The notes under the pieces are model-generated. The model ran no database searches, was not told the DNA's origin, and saw only the letters and a program-made list of their open reading frames with translations. 64,000 bases of DNA, from NCBI GenBank assembly GCA_916613615.1, contig OU744723.1:64922239-64986238 (forward strand). Reading direction: 5' to 3'. Source of the DNA: Steromphala cineraria. Taxonomy: Eukaryota > Mollusca > Gastropoda > Trochida > Trochidae. The position numbers and the translations under genes were made by a program. Below are positions 12,726 through 23,629 of the stretch, one piece after another. How positions within the stretch are numbered: the first letter of the stretch is position 1; each line of letters begins with the position of its first letter.

Positions 12726-13225
12726 CTAAAACTGCTAAACCAGTGATGTCATAGCATTGTGACATCAACGTGTTAATGGCGTCATGGCATTCTGACGTCA
12801 TTATGTTTATGACGTCATAGCACTGTAACATCATTACTGATGATGTAAAACGTTTGTGATGTCACGTTTTTTCTGATTTTGGGCATTGTTCAAAATAATA
12901 TCATAATATGTCAGATATCTCCTGTCAATATTATACAATTATAGACTGGTGATGAGGTCAATACCTGTTTTTATAGACCCGAGGAAAACAATATTGACCG
13001 AGGACGAAGTCCGAGGTCGATATTGTTTTACTCGGGTCTATAAAAACAGGTATTGACCGAACTCACCAGTCCATAATTGTTTTATTATGTCTCGGTCAAA
13101 AAAAATCAAGACATAATGGAAACCTACAGCAATGAGCGGCATTTGGGCTCGATTGTTGGCGAGGACTGGTCAATGACGTCATGATAACAATAGCATGACG
13201 TCATGAAACAACGGTTTGACGTCAT
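12726..13225. repeat. Cluster of (T)GACGTCA palindromes
   Basis: At least five full or near-full GACGTCAT sites lie near 12796, 12809-12816, 13174, 13196 and 13219, with GATGTCA-like variants between them. They sit on both sides of the fold-back element at 12.94 kb. The site matches the known CRE/ATF half-site palindrome, but no gene adjoins it, so a regulatory role is not established. Confidence 0.5.
12939..13085. mobile_element. ~147-bp palindromic fold-back element
   Basis: The left arm runs from ATTATAGACTGGTGATGAGG through CTGTTTTTATAGACCCGAGG. The right arm is its reverse complement (TCGGGTCTATAAAAACAGG ... CACCAGTCCATAATTG) around a GAGGACGAAGTCCGAG centre. The arms are about 65 bp each with a few mismatches. 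Confidence 0.8.
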
Positions 13226-13401
13226 CGACTCTATTTTTAGTAACTCAAGTCAATATCACTTTTGGTCGGACTCGGGGTCACGGAGGTCAAGTCAATATCA
13301 CTTTTTGTCGACTGTCATGTGACCTGTTCTCGACCAATCGGATTGCCGGAAAAATACGCTCACATAATAAACTTCTTTATCATCCAAAACTCTGTTCCAC
13401 T

Positions 13402-13437
13402 GGAGATATCGCTTGTGGAAGATCAAGCGATATCTCC
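13402..13437. repeat. Perfect 13-bp inverted repeat
   Basis: GGAGATATCGCTT (13402-13414) and AAGCGATATCTCC (13425-13437) flank a 10-nt loop. A further GGAGATATCACTT partly repeats the arm just downstream. It lies in the fold-back-rich region and is probably part of another degenerate MITE. Confidence 0.7.
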
Positions 13438-14110
13438 TAGGAGATATCACTTTGACAGTAGATTTTGAACAATGCCCTTTAATCAGAAAATACATGACAT
13501 TATAAAATTACATGACTCGGCAAGCATCGGATAGAGTTTCTTTAATATCAGAAGCATAAGAAATATCGCAGCATTTGAGAGTAATTTGAATCTTTTTGAA
13601 GCTGCAAGATGGCCCTCCAGGTCAGTCATGTCGTGTTTTGCTCTATGATAATGTGAATTTATTCTGGATGTACGTAAGTTATCATGGCAAAAGCAAGTCG
13701 AGCGGTTTGGACTTATGTTCCTTCTATCATGCTGCAAGTATGAACTTTGTAAATAGAATATTTGTAGACTTATAGGTTTAACACACACAACATATATACA
13801 GTGTTTAAAGAGACACAGTGTATGTTGATAGGATCACATATATATCAATTTTGAAATCGATGTTATTACATCGGGAACCACTAACTGTTACTGAAAATAA
13901 CAAGTTAGTGGTCAATAAGTACATTAGAGCGAAAATACGGCCATTCAAAGTCAGGATTTTGAACGAAAACCGAACAATATGAATGTTGCTCGATATATTC
14001 GACTCGATAGTCTTTATTAGGTATTGTAACTAATAGGTAGATTAATTGGATGCATAATTTCGAATATTAAACATACGTTTTCTTGATTAAAAACAAGCAT
14101 TTTAGAGATA

Positions 14111-14475
14111 TTAAAGGGGCAGTAGCACGTATTTTCATAATTTTATATTTCAAAATTGTCACTTATAATTGTATGTTATTGCTAAATATATTATTTTGAT
14201 CGTGTAATAAATCTCATTACACAGGCCAATCAGCCATAGTCAGAGGACAAAGTATAAAGATTTACATTAAATCCATTGGCGGCCATTTTTGTGTGAACAC
14301 CTTTAATTAATTTTCTGTAAGAAAGAGGAATCGCAAAGCTAAACTTTACATTATATGTTTGAATTATTACTGCTCCATTTAGTTTAAATACATTGTCTTT
14401 CAATTGGAACCATTAATTTTAATTTTCCTGACATCACCTCATATTCCCCCTAAAAACGTGCTACTGCCCCTTTAA
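14111..14475. mobile_element. 365-bp MITE flanked by TTAA
   Basis: TTAAAGGGGCAGTAGCACGT at 14111-14130 has an exact 20-bp reverse complement at 14456-14475. Both ends finish in TTAA, consistent with a TTAA target duplication. The interior is AT-rich and non-coding. Confidence 0.85.
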
Positions 14476-15479
14476 GCGTAAATGGATATATTTGCAAGTC
14501 CAGTGATGAGATACGAACCTTAATCAGCATATTAGATATGTGGCAGTGTTAATATTGTATATTTATTTTATGATTAGTTACTCTAATTTAAGACAGTTAG
14601 AGTTGTGTTTTTTGTGGAGGATTGCCATTCTTGGATGTTATTCGAGGATTATGGATTTCATTTAATGAGGTTAGTCTGTGTGCTCCTGTAATGTGTGTTG
14701 TAAATATTATATTTTAATCGTATACCTAAATAGAATTTCTAGTCTAAAGATAATGCTTTAGATTAAGTAATATTTATGCCAAATTTAAGTATTGACAAAT
14801 GAAATCATTCGGTCATATTACCATATTTCCATATGCATACATATTCATTTTATCTATGTTATATATATCATAACTAAATGCATAAATACACTAAACATTT
14901 TAAAGTAATTCATTAAAGTAATGGGTGTGTTTGAGGTGAGTGATAGTTGAAAGTGTGCTAGTGTTTTTATAATGAGATGGGTTTTATATTAGCTTTTATT
15001 ATTTTCTTTTAGATAATCATGTGATTACCAACCTTTCTGACTACCCTTAACTGAAAACCTGCTGTCACGCAGCGGTGAGTTTCATGGTTTTATGTATTAT
15101 TTTAATTATGTATATGCATATGTATTAAACCCGTTTATGTATTACATCTTTTTGTCTATACTTATGATGTATTTGGCATCACCAGGTAATGATACAGGTT
15201 TTGTTTATATGTACATGTATTTGCATATCATTAATGCTTTTCATACATGTAATGATGATATTTAATGATAATGTTGTGATGCGATTATTCATAACATACA
15301 GAGATGATGTGATGTAATGATTAACATAAAGTTTTATGATTAGTACATAAATTATTTTAAGTATTATGCCATTCCTTTATATCTTTTTGGAATGAATTAT
15401 ATGTTTCTGTTGATACATTGATGTGTTGAAATCATGTGTGTATGATCATGTTTTAATTTGTTGTATTCCGGTATTGCAG
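14476..15479. other. Intergenic or intronic AT-rich DNA
   Basis: No coding region supported. A donor-like CAGCGGTGAGTTT near 15070 could end a 5' UTR exon of the putative gene whose exon lies at 15480-15791, but this is weak. Confidence 0.35.
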
Positions 15480-15791
15480 GGTTTTCTTTGATATTACTTC
15501 GGTAATAAATGTGGTCAAGACATACACCCCAGTAGTTCGTTATCTTTGGATAGACGTCAGATAACAATCAACACTACTACATTAGATATTTTGTAGCTTA
15601 TCAAAACCAAATATATTTTAAGAAAGATACGCTGTGTCACTTTAATGCAAAAGGGACAGACTTTACTCAGAACATAAGCCAACAGATAAGCTGAACCATG
15701 AACTACAGTTCAGATCCTAGCTGGGAATGCTTGTCTCCTAATGAGGCAACAATGGAAGATGACGAGGTGTATGTTACTCAACCAAGCAACG
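15480..15791 (+). CDS. Putative 5' exon of an unrecognised spliced gene
   Basis: A good acceptor (TTCCGGTATTGCAG) ends at 15479 and a consensus donor (GTAAGT) starts at 15792. Within the exon an ATG at 15699 opens 31 codons to the donor, reading MNYSSDPSWECLSP and then an acidic EATMEDDEV stretch. An in-frame stop lies just past the donor, so splicing would be needed. I do not recognise the protein and could not place a second exon downstream, where LINE relics begin. It may be a real first coding exon of a gene broken by insertions, or chance. Confidence 0.3.
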
Positions 15792-16275
15792 CAGTAAGTA
15801 ATAGACAATAATAGACTTCTATAGTCATGTGTAAAATAGTTACCGACTGAGACCGAGGTGTTCAAGTTAGATGAACCCTCGCGCAAGTGAATCATGAACG
15901 CCGAGGCCGATATTAATCCATTTTCAACATAACATCAGTTTTAATAATGCTGAAATGCATATCTTTATTATATATAATGAGAAGGTGAAACATTGACTCT
16001 AATTGGAAGAACAATGTACATTTCATAGCTGACATTGGCATGAGCCTCTCGTGCTGCACGTGCAATCCGTGCGGGACCGTACAAGTTACCGCAATAGATT
16101 AATATGAAAACAAGTAACAACAAAACTTAATTTGATATGAATATAAATATTTGGTACCAATATATTTTTATATAAATTATCAAATTTATAAATAATCGTT
16201 TACGGTGATGTTTATTCTCATGTAAAATTTGAAATTTAATCATGAGGTCATGAAAAACATCCTGTATTTTCAACC

Positions 16276-16349
16276 GGCCTCCGTGGTCTAATTGATAAGT
16301 CACTGGGCTTGAAATCAAGAGGTAACAAGTTCGAACCAATGTTTGGAGT
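16276..16349 (+). repeat. tRNA-like sequence (decayed tRNA or SINE head)
   Basis: GGCCTCCGTGGTCTAATTGA resembles an acceptor plus A-box region. CTTGAAA could be an anticodon loop (TGA), and AGTTCGAACC is B-box-like. The T-stem and anticodon stem do not pair well, so this is not a functional tRNA. No SINE body was recognised downstream. Confidence 0.4.
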
Positions 16350-16459
16350 GCAAAATTTGTAAATGTCTTGTATTGGCAAATTGCAATTTTAGTGAGTGTC
16401 TTTGATTTGCAAAGCAATCTTTGAATTTGAAATAAATTCGGAAAGCCATTTATCATAGA

Positions 16460-17259
16460 TTCACTACCAGGTGTTCATTCCAATCCCGGGTGTTCATCAT
16501 TAACACCCGCTTTGTCCGATGAACACCTCGGCACGTGCATTTCACAGACAATGTAAGTTGGTATGAAAAATGAATACTCGAAAAAAAACAAAGGAGCAAG
16601 TGTGTAAAGATGTATACCTCGAAGTGAAACCAAAGGTTGAACACAAAGACAGACAATCACTTGTTGATAGTCTACTGGACATATATGACCATAAGCCGAC
16701 ACAAATCAACTACATCAGAGAGAGTTGTATAACAATGGAAAAGACACCAACTTCCCGGAAGATCATCTTATCAAAAGAAGACAAACTATAGAGGTTACTA
16801 TGGGACAATTGGACAAATATGCACATGATGTGTTTCACTTGTTCCACTTTATTGAGGTGGGCTTCCTGCACATGTTTTGCAAACCAAAGTGTTTAGCCGT
16901 GCTAACGTCCGGTCTCTATCTATTACAAGCAATGACGTGGACCAGACACAAACAGAAGATACACAGAACAGACAGAGGAACAGCGCTAGACATGGCGGTG
17001 AGAATGATAAACTTAGCCTGCTGCTTAGCCATGTGCTGCAACTGAAACAATGTATTGCACAGATTAACGATCTTACATCTCAGAAATTTGCTGATATTGA
17101 AAAGAAACTAAACCAAGAACTTTCACGTATATAAGTAAGATTATAGAAGATAAAAATAACCAAATACAAAACTTATCACGAAGGCTAGAAGACACAGAAG
17201 ACATACGTACACACCTAAGAGCAGAATTGAGACTTCTATAGTCATTTATTCAGAGATAT
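16460..17259 (+). other. Degenerate region upstream of LINE reverse transcriptase
   Basis: Short overlapping frames (16570-16791, 16725-17045, 16877-17134) lead into the LINE RT. The last ends in a coiled-coil-like stretch (QKFADIEKKLNQELSRI), and a further coiled-coil-like segment follows to about 17230. This may be a remnant of LINE ORF1 or of the region before RT. A 10-bp inverted repeat (GGTGTTCATC/GATGAACACC) lies at 16489-16527. Confidence 0.3.
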
Positions 17260-18158
17260 TTGAATACGAAATGTTCTAAATTCTATGTTCTCTTTGTAGA
17301 TTTTGCAAACACTTCTGATTCTGTACATAGAGGAAAGTTATTGACTCTTCTTGACCATCATTCCTTAAGCAGTATTATCAGTATACTTTTATGAAAACGT
17401 AACAATGTGCACGAGGAACAATAATCTAATATCTGAAACTTTTGAAACCCAAATTGGAGTCAGACAAGGGTGTATCCTAAGTCCATTTCTATTCTCTTTC
17501 TTTATAAATGAACTAGAAATCCAGATTCATGAAAATTGTTCAAATGGAATTCAACTACACCCAGATATAGTACAGTTATTTCTCCTTTTATTTGCAGATG
17601 ATATAATACTCTTCTCAAGTACGGTACGGGGATTACAAACAGAAATAAATGAATTGGAAAAATATAGTAAGGTATGGAAACTTACAGTTAATAGAGATAA
17701 GACAAAAATTATTGTGTTCAAAAAAGGGAGGTAAACTTGCTGCGAACGAAACATGGCATTATGGTGGCGAAAAAATTGAAACAACCACAGCCTACAGATA
17801 TTTAGGAGTCTATTTTACAAACCATCTCCTGGTCATTACATGTCAAATGTAGCAACGCAAGCAAAGAAAATACTATTATGTATTATGAGGTATATCCATA
17901 TTTTGGGCGATTTGCCTTTTAAAATTTTAAAAAATTATTTAATGCTAAGGTTAGCCCTATACTCCTTTATGGTTCCGAAGTCTGGGGGTTTGAAAATAAT
18001 TATTTACTGGAAAGGGTTAATTTATATGCAATACAAAATATCCTCGGTGTGAAACCTACTACTTCAAACATAATGGTCTACGTCGGATGTCGTAGATTTC
18101 CATTATATGTGGAAACAAAAGTGAAAGCATTAAAATATTGGATTAAACAAGAGAATTA
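17260..18158 (+). pseudogene. LINE reverse transcriptase relic, 5' part
   Basis: The plus-strand frames give successive RT motifs: FYVLFVDFANTSDSVHRGKL (fingers/palm motif, about 17280-17340), QIGVRQGCILSPFLFSFFIN (from about 17448), and FADDIILFSS, the catalytic F-A-D-D box, near 17595. These are followed by WKLTVNRDKTKIIVF. A frameshift near 17730 leads to YRYLGVYF, and further shifts lead to SPILLYGSEVWGFEN and a KYWIK stretch. The ORF then breaks at an inserted element near 18160 and resumes at about 19100. Several frameshifts make it inactive. Its closest relatives here are the LINEs at 46.4 kb and 50.9 kb. Confidence 0.8.
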
Positions 18159-19103
18159 GTGAGCAAGCTCACTTTTTATACCCCCGCTTCCCTAAGTGAT
18201 TATAGAAACTAAGATACAACTACACTTAGTAAGGATTCCTACAAAATTGCAAAACTGTTTTAATTTGTTTAAAAGTCAATGAAAATGCAGATATAGACTT
18301 TCTGATTGCATGTAAGCTATATAAGCTCTTATGAAACTAACAATGTCTTTTCAGACATTTATGACTCTTATATAGTCATTATTGTATTAATAAAATCTTC
18401 AATGTCCTTTAAATGTGACTGTATCATAAGAAAGAAGTTAACCACACAAAAATACTGAAAGTACATCCAATGGCTCATCTGAACAAAAAATATCAGAGTT
18501 AAGAGCGGAACAAAAATGACTTCCTCAAAGAGTCACTTTTACAAGAAAGAAATCGAAATTTTGAAATAATAATGAGAGTGGTCTGACTAAAATATACAAA
18601 AGGCATATCTAGGGACCATAGTCATTACACACATACAGTTTTATCACATTTGAAGAATTAGTATCAGAGTTATGTGCGGAACAAAAATGACTTCCTCAAA
18701 GAGTCACTTTTACAACAAAGAAGTCTAAAATCGAAAACAATAATGAAGGCATCTGACCAAATATACAAAAGGTACATCTAGGGACCATAGTGATTAAAAA
18801 TATGAAGTTTTGTGACATTTGAACAAAATATATCTGAGTTATGAGCGGAACAAAAATTACTTCCTCAAACACTCACTTCTACAACAAAGAAGTCTAAAAT
18901 CTAAAAAAATAATGAGGGCATCTGACCGAAATATACAAAAGGCACATCTAGGGACCATAGTGATTACACATATGAAGTTTCGTGACATTTTAACAAATAG
19001 TATTTGAGTTATGAGCGGAACAAAAAGTGTGACGGGACGGACGGACGGACGGACGCGCTGACCGCTATATACCCCCGACTACTTCGTAGCGGGGGTATAA
19101 TTA
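18159..19103. mobile_element. ~940-bp nonautonomous TIR element with internal 170-bp tandem repeats
   Basis: TATACCCCCGC at 18177-18187 faces its reverse complement GCGGGGGTATA at 19089-19099. A perfect palindrome GTGAGCAAGCTCAC sits at the left edge (18159-18172). Inside, a unit beginning G(A/T)GCGGAACAAAAA recurs at 18503, 18674, 18843 and 19013, a period of 169-171 bp. A GGAC tetranucleotide run follows at 19034-19055. The element splits the LINE RT frame, so it inserted after the LINE. The 62-codon frame at 18819 is repeat sequence only. Confidence 0.8.
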
Positions 19104-19850
19104 TTAGATATGCCTTCTTATAGATTACCGAAAAAAATGTTATAAAATGATGATGTTGTATGATGAAAATGGAAAATATCATTGGGTAACAGATGTTAAA
19201 AATGTGTTATGTTCAGTATTATTATTTACTTATGGATTTGGACAGGTGTGGATGGACCAGCATATTGTGAATGTCCAACAGTTTCTATTTGATTTTAAAC
19301 AGCGGTGCATTGATATCGACATTCAAAATTGGTTTTCAGACCTTTCTAAATATTCAAAGCTAAAGTTGTACAGACAAATTAAACTCTATTCCCATGAAGA
19401 AATGTATCTCAGCATGGTAAAGGTTTAAGCTTATTGCACTGCTCTATGTAAATTCCGCTGTTCCAACCATGACCTAATGATTGAATATGGCAGGCGTCTA
19501 AAACTTGACCGTAAAGATCGTCTTTGCCCATTCTGTGTAAGACCCAATGATGAATCAGAATTACATTTCTGTCTTGAATGCCCTTTCTATCATAACCTTC
19601 GAACATGCCTCTTGCAAGAGTACTATTATGTTTTCCCATCTGATACCAAACTTAACTTATTATTCACGTCCCAAGATAGCATTGTACTTGATAATCTGGC
19701 TAAATATATTTTCCAAGCACAAAGGAAACGTGCTACTTTTCTTACATCATCCTGATGCCTCATGTCTATAATATAATTGCATCATACACTATATGTATAT
19801 TTTATGGCGCTTCAGCCAATTTATTCTGTAACCCATGAACATGTATAATG
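19104..19850 (+). pseudogene. LINE relic, 3' part (C-terminal Cys motif and 3' end)
   Basis: Continuation of the relic at 17260-18158 after the inserted element. 19147-19428 gives the post-RT region (GFGQVWMDQHIVNVQQFLFD). 19477-19755 gives the C-terminal Cys/His motif CPFCVRPNDESELHFCLECP. The 3' end has a hairpin-like GGGCCGGTGGCCCC followed by CAATAAA at about 19850-19876. One break separates the two frames. Confidence 0.75.
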
Positions 19851-19878
19851 GGCCGGTGGCCCCTTTACTGCAATAAAA

Positions 19879-20452
19879 CACTCTCAGTAGGATTTGGCAA
19901 CATATGGCTAGAGCAATGTATAGATTCGCAATCAAACTTTCTTATGTCATTTAAACTACGCTTGCAAGATATATATCTACAAGACTGGTTCCATAAATTA
20001 TCCGTTTCAAATAAATGTTTCTATTTCAGAATGCAGTGAAAATAACTTATTATCGTTGAATGCTAGGAAATTTAGAATTTCGATTTCAAGATTTCGCTGC
20101 TCATCTCATGACTTATCAATAGAAATCGGTAGATATATTGGTTTGGAAAAAGAAAATAGATTATGTAAAATGTGTAACTTAAATGAAACTGAAGATGAGT
20201 ATCATTTTCTTTGTGTCTGTCCAGCATACCTCGATTTGAGACATATGTATATTAAAAAATATTACTACACGAATCATTATATTTATAAATTTGTATCATT
20301 ACTAAGCTGTTCTAGGGAAATTCATGTCGAAAATCTTTCAATGTTTCTGTACCATGCCTTTAAACGTAGAAAGTATGAACTCTCTACTGCCTAAAAGGTG
20401 TTGTTTATAACATGTACTATAGGCCTGTGACCTCGTTCAGTGCAAATAAAGA
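19879..20452 (+). pseudogene. Second LINE 3' fragment, 5'-truncated
   Basis: It starts abruptly after the AATAAA of the preceding LINE with VGFGNIWLEQCIDSQSNFLM, homologous to the same post-RT segment. It continues after a stop and frameshift with RLCKMCNLNETEDEYHFLCV, the C-terminal Cys/His motif. It ends near 20445 with an AAATAAAG signal. This is a typical dead-on-arrival 5'-truncated copy, nested tail-to-head with its neighbour. Confidence 0.7.
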
Positions 20453-22628
20453 TTGAATGATGATCTCTGGCAAGAAGTAGATACCTTTATAGTTGGAGAT
20501 CTGAACTCTGACTTGTGTACAACTATTTTCTCCTCACGTGAAAAGGCACTTGACAAAGTTATAAATTACAGAAACCTTGTACATGTATTAAAAACGTCCC
20601 GTACATATGGTCCGGTATATACATGGCGAAGTAAGGATAATGTACATAGAACTTTGATAGACTATATCCTCATACCCTCTCATGCGGTAAGCAACTTAGT
20701 TCAGTGTTGTGTACTAGACAATTGTGACAATCTCTGATCACTTTCAATGTTACATTGATATCAAGTACATGTACAATCTAGACTCGTAAAACCCCTAACA
20801 AAATCATGTATTCCAAAATATGGCGTAAAGCTGTATCTACTGAACTAAGGGCTTACACTAATTAGACAGGAAGGTTGCTTTCTGCAGTTAGTATTCCCTG
20901 TGATGAAGTACAACCGGCAGATATAGAGCTTTATAATGAGCAAATTACCAATGCCCTTATTGTTGCTAGCTCCAAATGTATTCCTGTTGGAACATTTAGA
21001 CCCTATCTAAAGCCTTATTGGAAGCGAGACGGCCTAGATAACGTGCATTATCAAATGCGAAAATCACGGCAAAGGCAAATCTGGTTAGCAGACGGCAAAC
21101 CAAGAGGAGATAACTCATCCACGTATGGGGACTACAACCGCGATAAGCGTGATTTCCGTCGTTTGCACCGGCAAGCAAAACGTACAGAACTCAAAGAAGT
21201 CTTGAAATGTTAACTTGAAATTACATCAGACACAGATATAAATACTTTCTTTAAATCAGTGCGTAAGCTAAGACGGCCGCGTTCAACGGTTGATAAACTA
21301 GTATTCAATGATATCCACGCGGATTCCTCAGAGACTATATGTTATCTTTGGGGCGCATATTATGCTAATCTTGCTGTACCTCATCATTCTGAAAGTTTTG
21401 ATGATGAATATAAAACATCAGTGGAAACCAAGCTGTCGGAGATAGTCTCCCGACCCTTCACTTATACTGCTGCAGATACTACATTGTATGTCGGTGAACA
21501 ACCTTCAGGGTTAAAGCAACATCTTGTCAAACTAAATCGCAACAAATCACCAGACCAGGCAGCGTAACAAATGAGCATCGTATTCTCGGAGGCGACGCGC
21601 TAGTAATAACAGGTAAAAAGAGGGATCTACTGTATCACAGTTACACGTGCAGCTCCTCTCTGGTCATGTATGATGGAAATAGTTCAGATAAATTTGAAAT
21701 AAAACAAGGGATAGGACAGGGTAGAGTCCTGTCTTCTTGGTTCTTCCCTGTTTTCATAAAAGGATTTAATAACTGAATTAAGAGCATCTGACAATAGTAT
21801 ATGTGTATATGGTAGAAATGTACCATCAGTTTTGTTTGCAGACAACACTATTAAGTACCAACCCATCTGGGCTTCAAAATTCCCTCAATATTGTTTCACA
21901 ATATGCTTCTCGATGGCGTCTAACATACAATGCATCATAAAGAACTGTGATAGTTTTTTGGAAAGGGAAACACTCCTGACTTGAACCTTTATATTCATTT
22001 TGTAATACCCCCAATAACTGTATGACCAACAGTAAACTACGGAGGCATCAGATCTCTCTTGTAAAGACAGAATCTTGGCTAGTTGTCAAAAGGCAAGACA
22101 AACTATAAATTCCCTACGTTCACTGGGTCTTGATAATACTGGTCTACATCCAATTACGTGTGTAAATATATGGAAGAGAATGGTTTTACCTACAAGTTTT
22201 TATGGTTGGGAACTTTTATCCACACTACATGGTAAAGACATTCATATTGTGGAAAATACTCAACGATATTTTGCCTGTTGTGTGCAAGGTTTTAACAGAC
22301 GTATGTCAACAGATTCTGTTTGTGCTAACCTCGGTCTATGGACAGATATATGGTCGGATATATTGACAAGTGTTGTTTATCATCGCTTGGAAGATTATGT
22401 AACCATTGCTGTAGTTGATCAACGAAAACTTTGTTTTGTGCATTTCTATCACTCAATATTCATGTATGTACTACTCCCGCAGTACTAGCAACACTCTATT
22501 ATGTACAGCACAAAAGTATGATCTTCTCAAATATGTTGAACACAATGTACAAACTGGCATTTCCCCCCTGGCGGTATGGCGGAAAATAGTCCATCTTCGC
22601 TTTTGAAGAAACCCAATGGAAACTGAGA
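20453..22628 (+). pseudogene. LINE relic of a different lineage, split by the Ngaro-like element
   Basis: Successive broken frames cover the endonuclease C-terminus (DTFIVGDLNSDL, YTWRSKDNVHRTLIDYILIP, 20453-20737), a post-endonuclease region (FRPYLKPYWKRDGLDNVHYQ, 20875-21213), and a pre-RT segment ending LNRNKSPDQAA (21259-21567). A badly decayed RT follows (IGQGRVLSSW and VPSVLFADN around 21710-21850), then a C-terminal part (22075-22488) and a frame reading PLAVWRKIVH to about 22620. Its sequence resumes at about 27541, so the retrotransposon at 22629-27540 inserted into it. The clade is not certain; it is clearly distinct from the LINEs at 17, 46 and 51 kb. Confidence 0.75.
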
Positions 22629-22708
22629 TTCTCCTACACCCCTTCTCACACGTATACAAACAACACAACAACATTTAACCTTGGACTGACTGTATTTGCG
22701 TAGGCTTG
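22629..22708 (-). repeat. Split direct repeat B2 of Ngaro-like element
   Basis: An 80-bp segment nearly identical to 23525-23604, from TTCTCCTACACCCCTTCTCA to GCGTAGGCTTG. It forms the 3' end of the element on the minus strand. Confidence 0.85.
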
Positions 22709-23344
22709 TACCATTACATCGTTCATCATTCAACATCCATCATTATCAAATAGTGTATCGACGGAGCTGTGCCCGACACGAAAAACCAGAGATAACAACT
22801 CTTGTTGAGAACAACTCTGGAACCGTGTTCTCCCTACGTATGCATCAGCCCCTTACTGGGGAGTTTACAGTAAAACAATATTTGTACAACACACAGAATA
22901 AATTCACATAAAACAGTTTTCAGCTATTGATATAGGATGTACAAAAATACAAATAGGTTAATGATTGCCTTAAACAGCGCTAAGCACAGACCACTGACAA
23001 ATCCATATGTGGTATATTCCATACGTGGTATAAATACCAATCTCCATAAACGGTATGGACAAAAATTAACCATATACGGTATCAACAGAGATCACCATAC
23101 ACTGCATAATCCATAAACGGTATGAATAATTACGTGCATCATATCGTAGGAACCATAAACGGTTTCGATATACATCGCCATAAACGGCTCCAGCCATAAC
23201 GGCTAACCTCATCCATAAACGGATATACAGCTCCAACCATATGCGGCGTCAAGCTCTGCTGGATTAGACGTCAGCAAATCATCTGAAGCAAATGTAAAAC
23301 AGAGTTAGATGCTTGAAACAACATAAACTATATACACACATGAA
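22709..23344 (-). repeat. Spacer between A2 and B2 with CCATAAACGG motif array
   Basis: Ten copies of CCATAAACGG or one- to two-base variants start at 23003, 23019, 23044, 23070, 23111, 23153, 23178, 23194, 23213 and 23237, at 16-42 bp spacing. On the element's coding strand the motif reads CCGTTTATGG. The rest of the spacer is unremarkable. The canonical Ngaro plan, as I know it, has A2 and B2 adjacent, so this spacer is unexplained. Confidence 0.75.
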
Positions 23345-23530
23345 AAATATCTGTAACTGGTACTGCACTTACAGCCGAGAGAATCGATCCACTTAACCTC
23401 TCACCCTTATATACCCCGCTAGGACCACTAGCGCCCCTACAATTATCTGCCCTTTGATACTTGCTTACAGGTAGGAGAAATGATGTTTTCCTCTAATTCA
23501 TTCCTCAAACGAGGAAAACATCATTTCTCC
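23345..23530 (-). repeat. Split direct repeat A2 of Ngaro-like element
   Basis: A 186-bp segment nearly identical to A1 at 27356-27540, including the TTATATACCCC (TATA on the minus strand) and the GTAGGAGAAAT ... GAGGAAAACATCAT tract. It abuts B1. Confidence 0.85.
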
Positions 23531-23533
23531 TAC
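23471..23533. repeat. Perfect 23-bp inverted repeat at the B1/A2 junction
   Basis: The left arm at 23471-23493 (GTAGGAGAAA ... TTTTCCTC) is exactly complementary to 23511-23533 (GAGGAAAACA ... TCTCCTAC), with a 17-nt loop. The corresponding A1 copy at 27482-27540 has diverged, so only the junction copy is perfect. Confidence 0.9.
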
Positions 23534-23604
23534 ACCCCTTCTCACACGTATACAAACAACACAACAACATTTAACCTTGGACTGACTGTATTTGCGTAGG
23601 CTTG
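23525..23604 (-). repeat. Split direct repeat B1 of Ngaro-like element
   Basis: An 80-bp match to B2. It lies just downstream of the recombinase ORF on the minus strand and overlaps the first bases of A2. Confidence 0.85.
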
Positions 23605-23629
23605 CCTAGAGGTTCAAAGAAAGTCTGGT

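Noticed and set aside
16276..16349. Functional tRNA gene
   Set aside because: The T-stem and anticodon stem do not pair; only the Pol III box-like stretches are kept.
18819..19007. 62-codon frame
   Set aside because: Lies wholly in the 170-bp tandem repeat of the nonautonomous element.
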